Shown: positions 1 through 7,676 of the stretch, one piece after another
Layout of the letters: the number at the start of each line of letters is the position of its first letter
How positions within the stretch are numbered: the first letter of the stretch is position 1
From: JAVVEG01 sp032251455
GTDB taxonomy: Bacteria; Pseudomonadota; Gammaproteobacteria; Pseudomonadales; Pseudohongiellaceae
Reading direction: 5' to 3'
NCBI GenBank assembly: GCA_032251455.1
Contig: JAVVEG010000009.1
Coordinates: 58,397 to 122,396 of the forward strand
DNA: 64,000 bases
Program-made: the position numbers and the translations under genes
Notes under the pieces: generated by a model
The model's database searches: none
What the model was told of the DNA's origin: nothing
Seen by the model: only the letters and a program-made list of their open reading frames with translations

Positions 1-1466
1 CCCATTTTCTGGGCATAGGCTACTGTAGTCGCAATTGTCTGCTCGCTGCTTTTATCACCACGAATCACCTCCACCAAAGGCATGAGTGCAACCGGGTTGA
101 AAAAATGCATGCCGCAAAAATTCTGTGGCTGCTGCAGCGCCCTGGCCAGCAAACTGATGGAAATGGTAGAGGTATTCGAGGTCAGCACGGCTGTCGGCTT
201 CAAGGTTTGCTCAACTTCAGCCAATACTTTATTTTTGACATTCACATTTTCAATCACCGCTTCCACGACGACATCTGCACTGGAAAAATCCGTGTATTCC
301 AATGTCGGGGCAATGGAATCCAGAATCTTTTGCCTCTCGGCTGCACTGATCTGCCCTTTCTTGAGCAGCCGCGCCGAATGCTTTTCAGCTTCATCCATAC
401 CCAGGTCCAGACCCTGCTGGGCAATATCCTTCATCAGGATAGGAGTACCGGTGAGCGCTGATTGATAAGCAATACCGCCCCCCATGATACCTGCACCAAT
501 GACTGCGGCTCTGGCAACCGGATGCGCCTGTGAAGCTACTTTTTTGGCTGTTCTCTTTAAATATTGTTCGCTTAAAAAAAGCTGCACAAGATTGCCCGCC
601 ACCGGGGTATGTGCCAATTGCACGAAGGCTTTGTGTTCATGCTGCAGCGCTTCTGCCCGGCCGCAAGCAAGGGCGGCACAAATGGCATCAACGGCAATGA
701 CCGGTGCAGGATAATGTACCCTGCCTGCTTTGAAGGCAGCGGATTTAACATTGGCAATCTGTGGTTCCGTTGCCTCTTCCCGGGCAAGCGGATCTTTCTT
801 GCGCTGGCGCAAGGCCAGATAATCAATGCTTCCCGCCAGACACTCATCGAGCATTGCAGTGGCAGATTCCTGCAGGATGTCAGCCGCCACCACCGCATCC
901 AGTGCCCCACTGGAAAGAGCCTGGTCGGCAGCAAGCTGGCGTCCACTGATGATCCAATCACAGGCAGTCTCAAGTCCCAGCAGGCGAGTAGCCCGGACAG
1001 TGCCGCCAAACCCAGGACAAATACCCAGCTTGACCTCAGGAAAACCCAATACTGCTTTTTCACTGCCCAGGCGCAAGTCGGTAGCCAGACATAATTCCAG
1101 ACCACCTCCCAGGGCCATGCCATCAATCACGGAAATACTGGGTACAGGCAAATCTTCCAGGGCATTGAAAACCGCATTGGTTTGTTCACACCAGGCCAAC
1201 AGTTCTTTTTCAGGTAGTTTGAAGAGTTGTGTAAACTCGCTGATATCCGCACCGACCACAAAACTGCTTTTGCCACTGACACACATCAGGGCTTTGGCCT
1301 GGCTGGTGGCAACCGCCGTGACAGCTGCCTGCAACTCATTCAGCATCAGCTGATTGAATACATTGACAGCCGCTTGTGGCAGGTTCAATGTCAACTGTGC
1401 AATGCCTGAATCCAGTAATTCGACCTGTATGGCCTTGCCCTGATAAATAACTGCCGGTGACGTCAT
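1..1466 (-). CDS. fadB: FadB, multifunctional fatty-acid oxidation complex alpha subunit (partial, N-terminal 488 residues)
   Basis: Carries enoyl-CoA hydratase/isomerase and L-3-hydroxyacyl-CoA dehydrogenase activities of beta-oxidation in a complex with thiolase FadA. The frame starts at an ATG (MTSPAVIYQG) and runs off the left edge. In order I see the crotonase fold with VGADISEF near residue 70, the oxyanion-hole region ALGGGLELCLATD, PGFGGTVR, then the NAD-binding Rossmann motif GAGIMGGG near residue 320 and the SNTSTISIS and NFCGMHFFNP segments of the dehydrogenase. This matches the whole length of FadB up to about two thirds; the rest of the usual ~715 residues lies outside the window, where fadA would be expected next. 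Divergent from the deacetylase gene. The family is certain; the FadB rather than FadJ assignment rests on my recall of closer similarity to E. coli FadB. Confidence 0.95.
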   Translation of the reverse strand, partial: MTSPAVIYQGKAIQVELLDSGIAQLTLNLPQAAVNVFNQLMLNELQAAVTAVATSQAKALMCVSGKSSFVVGADISEFTQLFKLPEKELLAWCEQTNAVFNALEDLPVPSISVIDGMALGGGLELCLATDLRLGSEKAVLGFPEVKLGICPGFGGTVRATRLLGLETACDWIISGRQLAADQALSSGALDAVVAADILQESATAMLDECLAGSIDYLALRQRKKDPLAREEATEPQIANVKSAAFKAGRVHYPAPVIAVDAICAALACGRAEALQHEHKAFVQLAHTPVAGNLVQLFLSEQYLKRTAKKVASQAHPVARAAVIGAGIMGGGIAYQSALTGTPILMKDIAQQGLDLGMDEAEKHSARLLKKGQISAAERQKILDSIAPTLEYTDFSSADVVVEAVIENVNVKNKVLAEVEQTLKPTAVLTSNTSTISISLLARALQQPQNFCGMHFFNPVALMPLVEVIRGDKSSEQTIATTVAYAQKM

Positions 1467-1510
1467 CGTGTAAACCCTTGTCTGTTTTCCAAACCCGTGG
1501 ATAATCGCGC

Positions 1511-1516
1511 ATTATA
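1511..1516 (-). promoter_or_regulatory. Possible -10 element for fadB
   Basis: On the minus strand this reads TATAAT, about 45 bases before the fadB ATG, inside the 82-base divergent gap between fadB and the deacetylase gene. No good -35 lies at the right distance and no FadR-like operator was recognised. Weak prediction. Confidence 0.3.
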
Positions 1517-1551
1517 AAGAAACTTGACCAGCAAGACATCCGGAACCCGTG

Positions 1552-2673
1552 ATGAACCCAATTGACACCTCGACATGCCCTCTGCTTGCGCGTCTGTTAC
1601 TTGTTGTCCTGACCTGGCTGTCAGGTTCGCTTCTTGCCCAGGAAACTTTTAGCCAGGAAACGTTTAACCAGGAAACCCCAGCCCAGGAAAACCATGCGGT
1701 AATCCTGCTATATCACCATATCGCCCACGATACACCTGCTGCCACCAGCACCACACCAGAGCAATTCGCAGCCCATATGCAGTATCTGGCAGATAATGAA
1801 TTCACCGTCTGGAGGCTGGATAAACTATTACAGCATTTACGCAACGCAGAGCCGGTTCCGGATAAAACAGTTGCCATTACCTTCGACGATGGGTATCTGT
1901 CAATTTTTGATACCGCCTACCCCCTTTTACAGGCATTGGGTTTCCCGTTTACCGTTTTTATCAATACCCAACCGATCAATGCATCGCAAACTGGTTATAT
2001 GAGCTGGGCGCAAGTGCAGCAGATGACTGAGAACGGCGTCATGATTGCCAATCATATGGTCAATCATCCCCATATGATCGATGCCATGGAGGGCGAATCG
2101 GCAAGTATGCATCTACAGAGAATGCGCGCGGAAATGCTGCAGGCGGAGGCAGAGATCGCTGCCCAGACGGGGCAATCCCACCGTATTCTTGCCTACCCTT
2201 ACGGGGAATATGACCCTGATATAAAGCAGATGCTGGCAGCAGCTGGCTTTATCGGCATAGCCCAGAATTCAGGCGCCATCTCTGCCAATTCTGATTTTCT
2301 GGCACTGCCCCGATTCCCGCTGGCAGGCATTTATGCCGACATGGCTGGCATGCGCACCAAATCTGCCACCCTGGCCTTCCATGTGTTGGATCAACAACCA
2401 GAAAGCCCTCTCACAGACAGTCGCAACCCGGCCGTAATCCTGCAGTTTGCTCCCGGAAACTTCAATCCCGACCAGTTGGCCTGCTATGCGGGCGGTGCAA
2501 CCCTGGAGATTGAATGGCTGGACAGGGATGGATTGAAATTCAGGATACAGCCGCAGCAGCAGTTCAATAGCCGACGTTGGGGTTACAACTGTACGGCGCC
2601 GGCCCGGAACAGCAATCGTTTTTACTGGTATTCCAAATTCTGGACGCGCTCAACACCGGAAAACCGGGATTGA
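1552..2673 (+). CDS. Secreted polysaccharide deacetylase (carbohydrate esterase 4, NodB domain)
   Basis: Probably removes N-acetyl (or O-acetyl) groups from an extracytoplasmic polysaccharide such as peptidoglycan or an exopolysaccharide. A hydrophobic segment at residues 11-28 followed by a Leu-Ala/Gln site looks like a signal peptide. The NodB domain shows the metal motif TFDDGY at 110-115, the second motif H-x3-H at 168-172, and an AYPYGEYD motif further on. The C-terminal ~90 residues after the catalytic core are not recognised. Right after the signal is a tandem 5-residue repeat (QETFS, QETFN, QETPA) encoded by a 15-bp DNA repeat. The frame is also open from a GTG at 1549, three bases upstream; I prefer the ATG. 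A weak glycan-processing neighbour is the Bax-type glucosaminidase downstream on the other strand. Substrate unknown. Confidence 0.85.
   Translation: MNPIDTSTCPLLARLLLVVLTWLSGSLLAQETFSQETFNQETPAQENHAVILLYHHIAHDTPAATSTTPEQFAAHMQYLADNEFTVWRLDKLLQHLRNAEPVPDKTVAITFDDGYLSIFDTAYPLLQALGFPFTVFINTQPINASQTGYMSWAQVQQMTENGVMIANHMVNHPHMIDAMEGESASMHLQRMRAEMLQAEAEIAAQTGQSHRILAYPYGEYDPDIKQMLAAAGFIGIAQNSGAISANSDFLALPRFPLAGIYADMAGMRTKSATLAFHVLDQQPESPLTDSRNPAVILQFAPGNFNPDQLACYAGGATLEIEWLDRDGLKFRIQPQQQFNSRRWGYNCTAPARNSNRFYWYSKFWTRSTPENRD
1639..1690 (+). repeat. 15-bp tandem repeat, about 3.5 copies, inside the deacetylase gene
   Basis: Units begin CAGGAAAC at 1639, 1654, 1669 and partly 1684. They encode Q-E-T-x-x, just after the predicted signal peptide cleavage site, so they form a short flexible linker at the mature N-terminus. 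Confidence 0.8.
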
Positions 2674-2697
2674 ACAAGGCTATGGTTATTCTGGCCT

Positions 2698-3537
2698 TCA
2701 GTCATTGTCATATCGCTGCAGGCGATTGATTCTGATGAGTTCCTGCAATTCATTGACATAGACATGCCTGCGCTCGGAATACTGCATCAGACCGTAAGCC
2801 AGTACCATGGCATCCAGCTCGGTATCGCGTTCACGCATCTGCCGGCGCAGCTCACGAAAATAACTGTAGGCCGCATTGGTATTGATATTCCGGAAATACG
2901 CCCGCACGGAGGCAGCAATGGAACTGAATGCCCTGACTTCATGTTCCGCATCCAGGGCTCGACGCTCGGGCACCAGACCACAACCTTCGTCATAACACCA
3001 CTGACCAAAGATATTATTCCCTTCCTTGGCAAACCGGGAAGTTCCCCAGGCTGATTCACTGGCGGCCTGGGCCAGAACCAGGGAAGGCGGAATATTATCC
3101 ACTCGCACGCTCAGTTCGGATAACAACTCCTTGTTGTTCATGGACTCCACATCAAGGCGATATTCAACTGCAATGCGCTGTAGTTGAATTTGTTCGCTGG
3201 GACTCAGTTCCGTGCCATCGTTGGTGATGGCCAGCAAGGTGTCCACCTGCATCCGGGTATCGTTGATGCGTTCATTCTCGGCTTGTGCGTAATCGATCAG
3301 GAAACTGAAAAAAGCCTGTTTTTTCTCCTCGATATCTTCATATCTATCAAAATCAGGCAAGGGCTCTGGAACCGGTGTTTCCGGAACAAGCGCAACAGGC
3401 ACCACTGTTTCCGGAGTTTCATCTGCAAAAAAACTGACCACCAGAATCAAGACCGACACCGCAAACAAGGCACTCAAGCCAGCGGCGGATAATCTGACCC
3501 AAAATGGTGCTCTGCTGTCAAAGCATCTTTTCAGCAT
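2698..3537 (-). CDS. Bax-family glucosaminidase, membrane anchored
   Basis: Predicted beta-N-acetylglucosaminidase acting on peptidoglycan, of the group of E. coli Bax (COG2992). I chose the ATG at 3537 (MLKRCFDSRAPFW), which places a single hydrophobic segment (LSALFAVSVLILVVSFF) near the N-terminus as a signal anchor. A Pro/Val-rich linker follows, then a helical region, then the catalytic domain with PSLVLAQAASESAWGTSRFA, where the Glu of ASESAWG is the likely catalytic acid, and NNIFGQWCYDEGCG, whose two Cys may pair. The frame stays open upstream to 3645, inside bolA, but that extension has no family match. With the chosen start the gene overlaps the end of bolA by 20 bases, so the two are probably coupled. 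About 279 residues. Confidence 0.8.
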   Translation of the reverse strand: MLKRCFDSRAPFWVRLSAAGLSALFAVSVLILVVSFFADETPETVVPVALVPETPVPEPLPDFDRYEDIEEKKQAFFSFLIDYAQAENERINDTRMQVDTLLAITNDGTELSPSEQIQLQRIAVEYRLDVESMNNKELLSELSVRVDNIPPSLVLAQAASESAWGTSRFAKEGNNIFGQWCYDEGCGLVPERRALDAEHEVRAFSSIAASVRAYFRNINTNAAYSYFRELRRQMRERDTELDAMVLAYGLMQYSERRHVYVNELQELIRINRLQRYDND

Positions 3538-3853
3538 CAATATCAGTCCTGGAACCACCCCTGCACTGAGGGGATTCAGGTATCTGGTGACCCGCATCTT
3601 GCCATTCCTCGGGGGTGTAGGTATGCAGTGCCAAAGCATGAACACCGCTGTTCAATTGCTCGGACAACAAAGCATAGATTCGTTGATGGCGTTTGACCGC
3701 AGACAGGCCATTGAAGACTTCACTGACAACAGTGATGCGGAAATGTGACTCTGTCGCCGGGCCGGCATGCTGGTGACTTTCATTGCATACCTCCATGAAT
3801 AAAGGCATCAGGGCATCACCAAGCTTGTTTTCCATGCTTTGCTGCGTTTTCAT
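3518..3853 (-). CDS. bolA: BolA family protein
   Basis: Small protein that works with monothiol glutaredoxins in Fe-S cluster handling and, in E. coli, as a morphology and stress regulator. It has 111 residues, typical length. Family signatures seen: SHFRITVVS, the helix AVKRHQRIYALLSEQL, then VHALALHTYTPEEW and the C-terminal SPQCRGG, aligning along the length of E. coli BolA. The conserved His in HALALH is one of the cluster ligands known in BolA-glutaredoxin complexes. ATG at 3853; a second Met six codons in is also possible. Upstream is a 158-base divergent gap shared with ylqF. Confidence 0.93.
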   Translation of the reverse strand: MKTQQSMENKLGDALMPLFMEVCNESHQHAGPATESHFRITVVSEVFNGLSAVKRHQRIYALLSEQLNSGVHALALHTYTPEEWQDAGHQIPESPQCRGGSRTDIDAEKML

Positions 3854-3970
3854 TGAACCTCGTTGTTGCTCTCATCGATGCAGGGCTGCTGACCAGCCCG
3901 CAAACACAAAATATTAGCCTGAAAACCGACAAGACCAGTTTAAAGGCAGGCCTAAGCTCAAGTTTGCAGG

Positions 3971-3976
3971 TATAAT
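3971..3976 (+). promoter_or_regulatory. Possible -10 element for the ylqF-rapA-M16 operon
   Basis: TATAAT 36 bases before the ylqF ATG in the divergent gap with bolA. The position 17 bases upstream is a poor -35 (GCCTAA-like), so support is limited. Confidence 0.35.
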
Positions 3977-4011
3977 ACCGCGTTTTCTGCAGCACAAGGT
4001 ATCTCTACGGC

Positions 4012-4869
4012 ATGACAATCTCCTGGTACCCGGGCCACATGCACAAGGCTAACAAGGAAATGGCCAGGGTTGTCAAGGAAGTTGATATCCTGATCGAAAT
4101 CCTGGATGCCCGCATGCCGCATGCCAGCAGCAACCCGATGCTGCAGAAACTGCGCAAGGACAAACCCTGTCTGCACATCCTCAACAAGGCGGATCTTGCC
4201 GAGCCGGCAATTACTGCACAGTGGCAGCAGGCTCTGGCCAGCACACCCAGGGACCGTGCCCTGATCAACAGCAAGGACATGAAGCTGCAGGCAGCAGACA
4301 TAATCAAACAATGCCAGCAGCTGGCCCAAATGGCCGGTCTGCGCAAACCACGCAAACAGGCCATGATCATCGGTATTCCCAATGTGGGCAAATCCACGCT
4401 GATGAACCAGATCGCAGGCCGCAAGATAGCACGCACCGGCAATGAGCCTGCCATCACCAAATCCCAGCAACGTATCAGACTGGGTGATGACTGGTACCTG
4501 GTCGACACACCGGGGGTGCTCTGGCCAAAGTTTGCCGATCAGGATACCGCGTATCGTTTGGCCTGTGCCGGGGCCATCCGCAATACCGCCATGGAGTTCG
4601 AAGAGGTGGCCCTGTTCGCTGCCGAGTTTCTGCTGCGGGATTTTCCGCATCGCCTGAGCAAATTCTATGCCCTGGAGAGTCTGCCCGCTCAGCCTGAAGA
4701 GTTGCTGGAGTGCATTGCTCGCAAACGCGGTTTTCTCCGCAACGGCAATGTCGATTGGCACCGCATAGCCGAGCTTGTACTGCATGATTTTCGTGCCGGC
4801 AGGCTGGGGCCAATGAGCCTGGAACGACCAATAATCGAATCACCAACCGAATCACCAACCCCTGAGTAA
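4012..4869 (+). CDS. ylqF: Ribosome biogenesis GTPase YlqF (RbgA type)
   Basis: Circularly permuted GTPase that assists large ribosomal subunit assembly in the cytoplasm. The permuted order of G motifs is visible: G4 NKAD at residues 58-61 comes before G1 GIPNVGKST at 121-129, and G3 DTPG follows at 165-168. The N-terminus ISWYPGHMHKA is the family signature. It has 285 residues, usual length. First gene of a three-gene + strand run; 14 bases separate it from rapA. The last residues contain a short repeat (ESPT ESPT). Confidence 0.93.
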   Translation: MTISWYPGHMHKANKEMARVVKEVDILIEILDARMPHASSNPMLQKLRKDKPCLHILNKADLAEPAITAQWQQALASTPRDRALINSKDMKLQAADIIKQCQQLAQMAGLRKPRKQAMIIGIPNVGKSTLMNQIAGRKIARTGNEPAITKSQQRIRLGDDWYLVDTPGVLWPKFADQDTAYRLACAGAIRNTAMEFEEVALFAAEFLLRDFPHRLSKFYALESLPAQPEELLECIARKRGFLRNGNVDWHRIAELVLHDFRAGRLGPMSLERPIIESPTESPTPE

Positions 4870-4883
4870 TTGAACAGAGTATC

Positions 4884-7676
4884 ATGCCCGAGAATGAACA
4901 ATTCCTGAGCGGTCAACGCTGGCTCAGTGAAACCGAACCTGAACTGGGTCTGGGTGAAATCATCGCCACAGATCACCGCAGTATCACTGTTGCCTTCAGG
5001 GCCAGCGCCGAAGAACGCTGCTATGCCCGGCACAGTGCGCCCTTGAATCGTATTCTTTTTAGCGCAGGTGATATCGTCCATGATCGTCAGCAGCGTCCTC
5101 TGCAGGTGCAGCAGATGGCCTTGCGCAATGGCCTGGCTTTTTATCTGGTGATTGCCGACGGCGAGACCGAAACACAGGTATTGCCAGAAACCGAACTCAG
5201 CGATCTGCTGATACTGGACCAACCTGCCGATCGCCTGCTCAGCGGCCAGACCGACAGCCATGCCTGGTTTCGCTTGAAGAAAAATACCCTCCACCAAATG
5301 GCCCGGGTCGGGCAGTCACCCATTTTGGGCTTGTGCAGTGCACGCACCGAATTGATACCCCATCAACTTTATATAGCCAGTGAGGTTGCCGGTCGATATT
5401 GTCCCAGGGTCATGCTGGCCGACGAGGTGGGCCTTGGCAAGACGATAGAAGCCGGTCTGATTCTTCAGCAACAATTGGCCAATGGCCTGAGCCAGCGTGC
5501 CTTGATCATTGTCCCGGAGCCTTTGTTGCATCAGTGGCTGGTGGAAATGTGGCGCCGTTTCAATCTTCATTTCAGCCTGTACGACCAACAGCGTTACGCG
5601 GCAATCACGCAGGAACATACAGATAACCCGTTTCTGGATGAACAGTTGGTGCTGACCAGTCTCGGCCTGCTGGTCGAACATCCGGAGATATTCGAACAGG
5701 CCTGCGCTGGCGAATGGGACTTGTGCATTGTTGATGAAGCACATCACCTGAGTCCGCAGATCAACCCTGCTGGCGACAGCGACTATCAGCACCTGCTGCG
5801 CCTGGCCAATGCCTGTGGTGGCATGTTGCTGTTGACCGCAACCCCCGAACAACTGGGCAGGGAACGGCATTTTTCCCTGTTGCATTTGCTGGACCCACAG
5901 CGCTTCAACGATTTCACCAGTTTCCAACAGGAACAGAGCGGGTATCAGGCCCTGGTCCGGGAAATCGAACTGGCTGCTCAGGATCCGCTTCGCAGAAGTG
6001 AATTGCTGGACCGACATGGCACCGGCAGAATCCTGTTCCGCAATACACGGCGGGCACTGACAGGCTTTCCTGAACGCAGGCTTCATGCCTGGCCATTGCC
6101 TGCCGCCGACTTTCCTGACAGGCCACTAACCACACAACTCAAGAATCACCCCAAGATACAATGGCTGCTGAACTTTCTGCGTACCAATCCGCACGAAAAG
6201 GTATTGCTGATCTGTGCCCAGGAAGAACTCGCCATTGCCCTGGAGCAACACCTGCGTATCCGTGAGGGTATTCGCAGCAGTGTCTTTTATCGCGGCATGG
6301 GTCTGTTGGAGCGCGACCGGGCTGCCGCCTACTTTGCCACCTCAAATCCAGACAGTGCACGCATCATGGTGTGTTCCGAAATAGGCAGCGAAGGTCGCAA
6401 TTTCCAGTTCTGCAGGCATCTGATTCTGTTTGATCTGCCGCGCAACCCTGACCTGCTGGAACAACGTATCGGCCGACTGGATCGCATTGGGCAACAACAT
6501 ACCATCAATATACATGTCCCTTATTTGCAGGGTGGCGCAGAAGCCCTGTTGTTTCGCTGGTACCACGAAGTTCTGCAGGCCTTTACCGAAATCGCACCTG
6601 CCGCCTGGGAAGCCAGTATGCAGTACCAGCATCAACTCGATCATTTCATGCAGCAGCCCCAGGGCCAGAACGCCGATGAGATCGATCATTTCCTGTTAAC
6701 AGCCAGGACAACAGCACAGGCTATTCAGCAACGCATTGAACAAGGCAAGGATCGGCTGTTGGAAATGAACTCATTCGATGCCAGCAAAGCTGCAACTGTG
6801 ATTGAGCAAATTCAGGCATTTGAACAAGATCAGACACCAGCCCCCTTATTGGCTGAAATATTTGACAATTTCGGCATTAGCCTGGAAGCCAATCAAGACG
6901 GTAGCGTTCTGATTCAACCCGGCGAGGAAATGTTCCTGCCTGCCTTTCCAGGTTTGCCCGACACGGGTATGGAGATTACCTTTTCGCGACAGCAGGCCTT
7001 GCAACGTGAAGATCTGCAATTCTTGCACTGGTTGCACCCACTGGTACGCAATGCCATGGATCTGGTCATGGACAGCCATCTTGGACGCGCTGCAGTCAGT
7101 GTGCTGAATCCTGGCGAAGCAATCCAGGATGACGAAGCATTGACCCTGCTGATCAGCGAGATGCAACGCGCCGAGTTTGTCATCGAGGCCCTGTATCGAC
7201 CAGTTATCTCTGCACCAGCACAATTGCAGATCCAGCGCTATCTGCCGGCCCATTGTTATCATCTGGTGGTGGCCAATACGGACAAGGGGCCTGCAGTTCT
7301 GCCTCAACTGCAACAAAAACCAGAGCTTCTGGATACAAATATCTATCAGGCGCAGCTGCAGTATCTGGACCGCAACGATGCCCTCAAGCTGATACGACGC
7401 AAACAAAAAGGCATTACCCGGGCACTGAAAACCACCCGGCAAATGGCACGGCTGGCCCTGCAAAACTCTGTTACCATGGCAGCGGAAAAAATGCTTGAGC
7501 AACAGACAGGAGAGATTCGTCGCCTGCTTGCATTGCAGCAGCGCAACCCCAATGTCCGGGAATCAGAAATCGAATTTCTGAAGTCACAGACACGACAACT
7601 GCATGAATGTATGCAGCAAGCCAGCGTGGAACTGGCGGCCGTGCATGTTATCTTCAACAGGAGAAGTACAGAATGA
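4884..7676 (+). CDS. rapA: RNA polymerase-associated helicase-like ATPase RapA (HepA)
   Basis: SWI2/SNF2 translocase that binds RNA polymerase and promotes its recycling. The N-terminal region carries the two tudor-like segments (FLSGQRWLSETEPELGLG, GEIIATDHRSITVAF). The motor shows LADEVGLGKT at 179-187 (motif I), VDEAHHLS (motif II), LLLTATPEQLG (motif III) and, in the C-terminal lobe, SEIGSEGRNFQFCRHLILFDLP and RIGRLDRIGQ. It has 930 residues, close to the ~960 usual. Starts at ATG 4884 and overlaps the next gene by 4 bases (ATGA), so the two are probably translationally coupled. Confidence 0.95.
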   Translation: MPENEQFLSGQRWLSETEPELGLGEIIATDHRSITVAFRASAEERCYARHSAPLNRILFSAGDIVHDRQQRPLQVQQMALRNGLAFYLVIADGETETQVLPETELSDLLILDQPADRLLSGQTDSHAWFRLKKNTLHQMARVGQSPILGLCSARTELIPHQLYIASEVAGRYCPRVMLADEVGLGKTIEAGLILQQQLANGLSQRALIIVPEPLLHQWLVEMWRRFNLHFSLYDQQRYAAITQEHTDNPFLDEQLVLTSLGLLVEHPEIFEQACAGEWDLCIVDEAHHLSPQINPAGDSDYQHLLRLANACGGMLLLTATPEQLGRERHFSLLHLLDPQRFNDFTSFQQEQSGYQALVREIELAAQDPLRRSELLDRHGTGRILFRNTRRALTGFPERRLHAWPLPAADFPDRPLTTQLKNHPKIQWLLNFLRTNPHEKVLLICAQEELAIALEQHLRIREGIRSSVFYRGMGLLERDRAAAYFATSNPDSARIMVCSEIGSEGRNFQFCRHLILFDLPRNPDLLEQRIGRLDRIGQQHTINIHVPYLQGGAEALLFRWYHEVLQAFTEIAPAAWEASMQYQHQLDHFMQQPQGQNADEIDHFLLTARTTAQAIQQRIEQGKDRLLEMNSFDASKAATVIEQIQAFEQDQTPAPLLAEIFDNFGISLEANQDGSVLIQPGEEMFLPAFPGLPDTGMEITFSRQQALQREDLQFLHWLHPLVRNAMDLVMDSHLGRAAVSVLNPGEAIQDDEALTLLISEMQRAEFVIEALYRPVISAPAQLQIQRYLPAHCYHLVVANTDKGPAVLPQLQQKPELLDTNIYQAQLQYLDRNDALKLIRRKQKGITRALKTTRQMARLALQNSVTMAAEKMLEQQTGEIRRLLALQQRNPNVRESEIEFLKSQTRQLHECMQQASVELAAVHVIFNRRSTE

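Noticed and set aside
3958..4785. 275-codon open frame on the - strand
   Set aside because: Opposite ylqF, which shows all permuted GTPase motifs.
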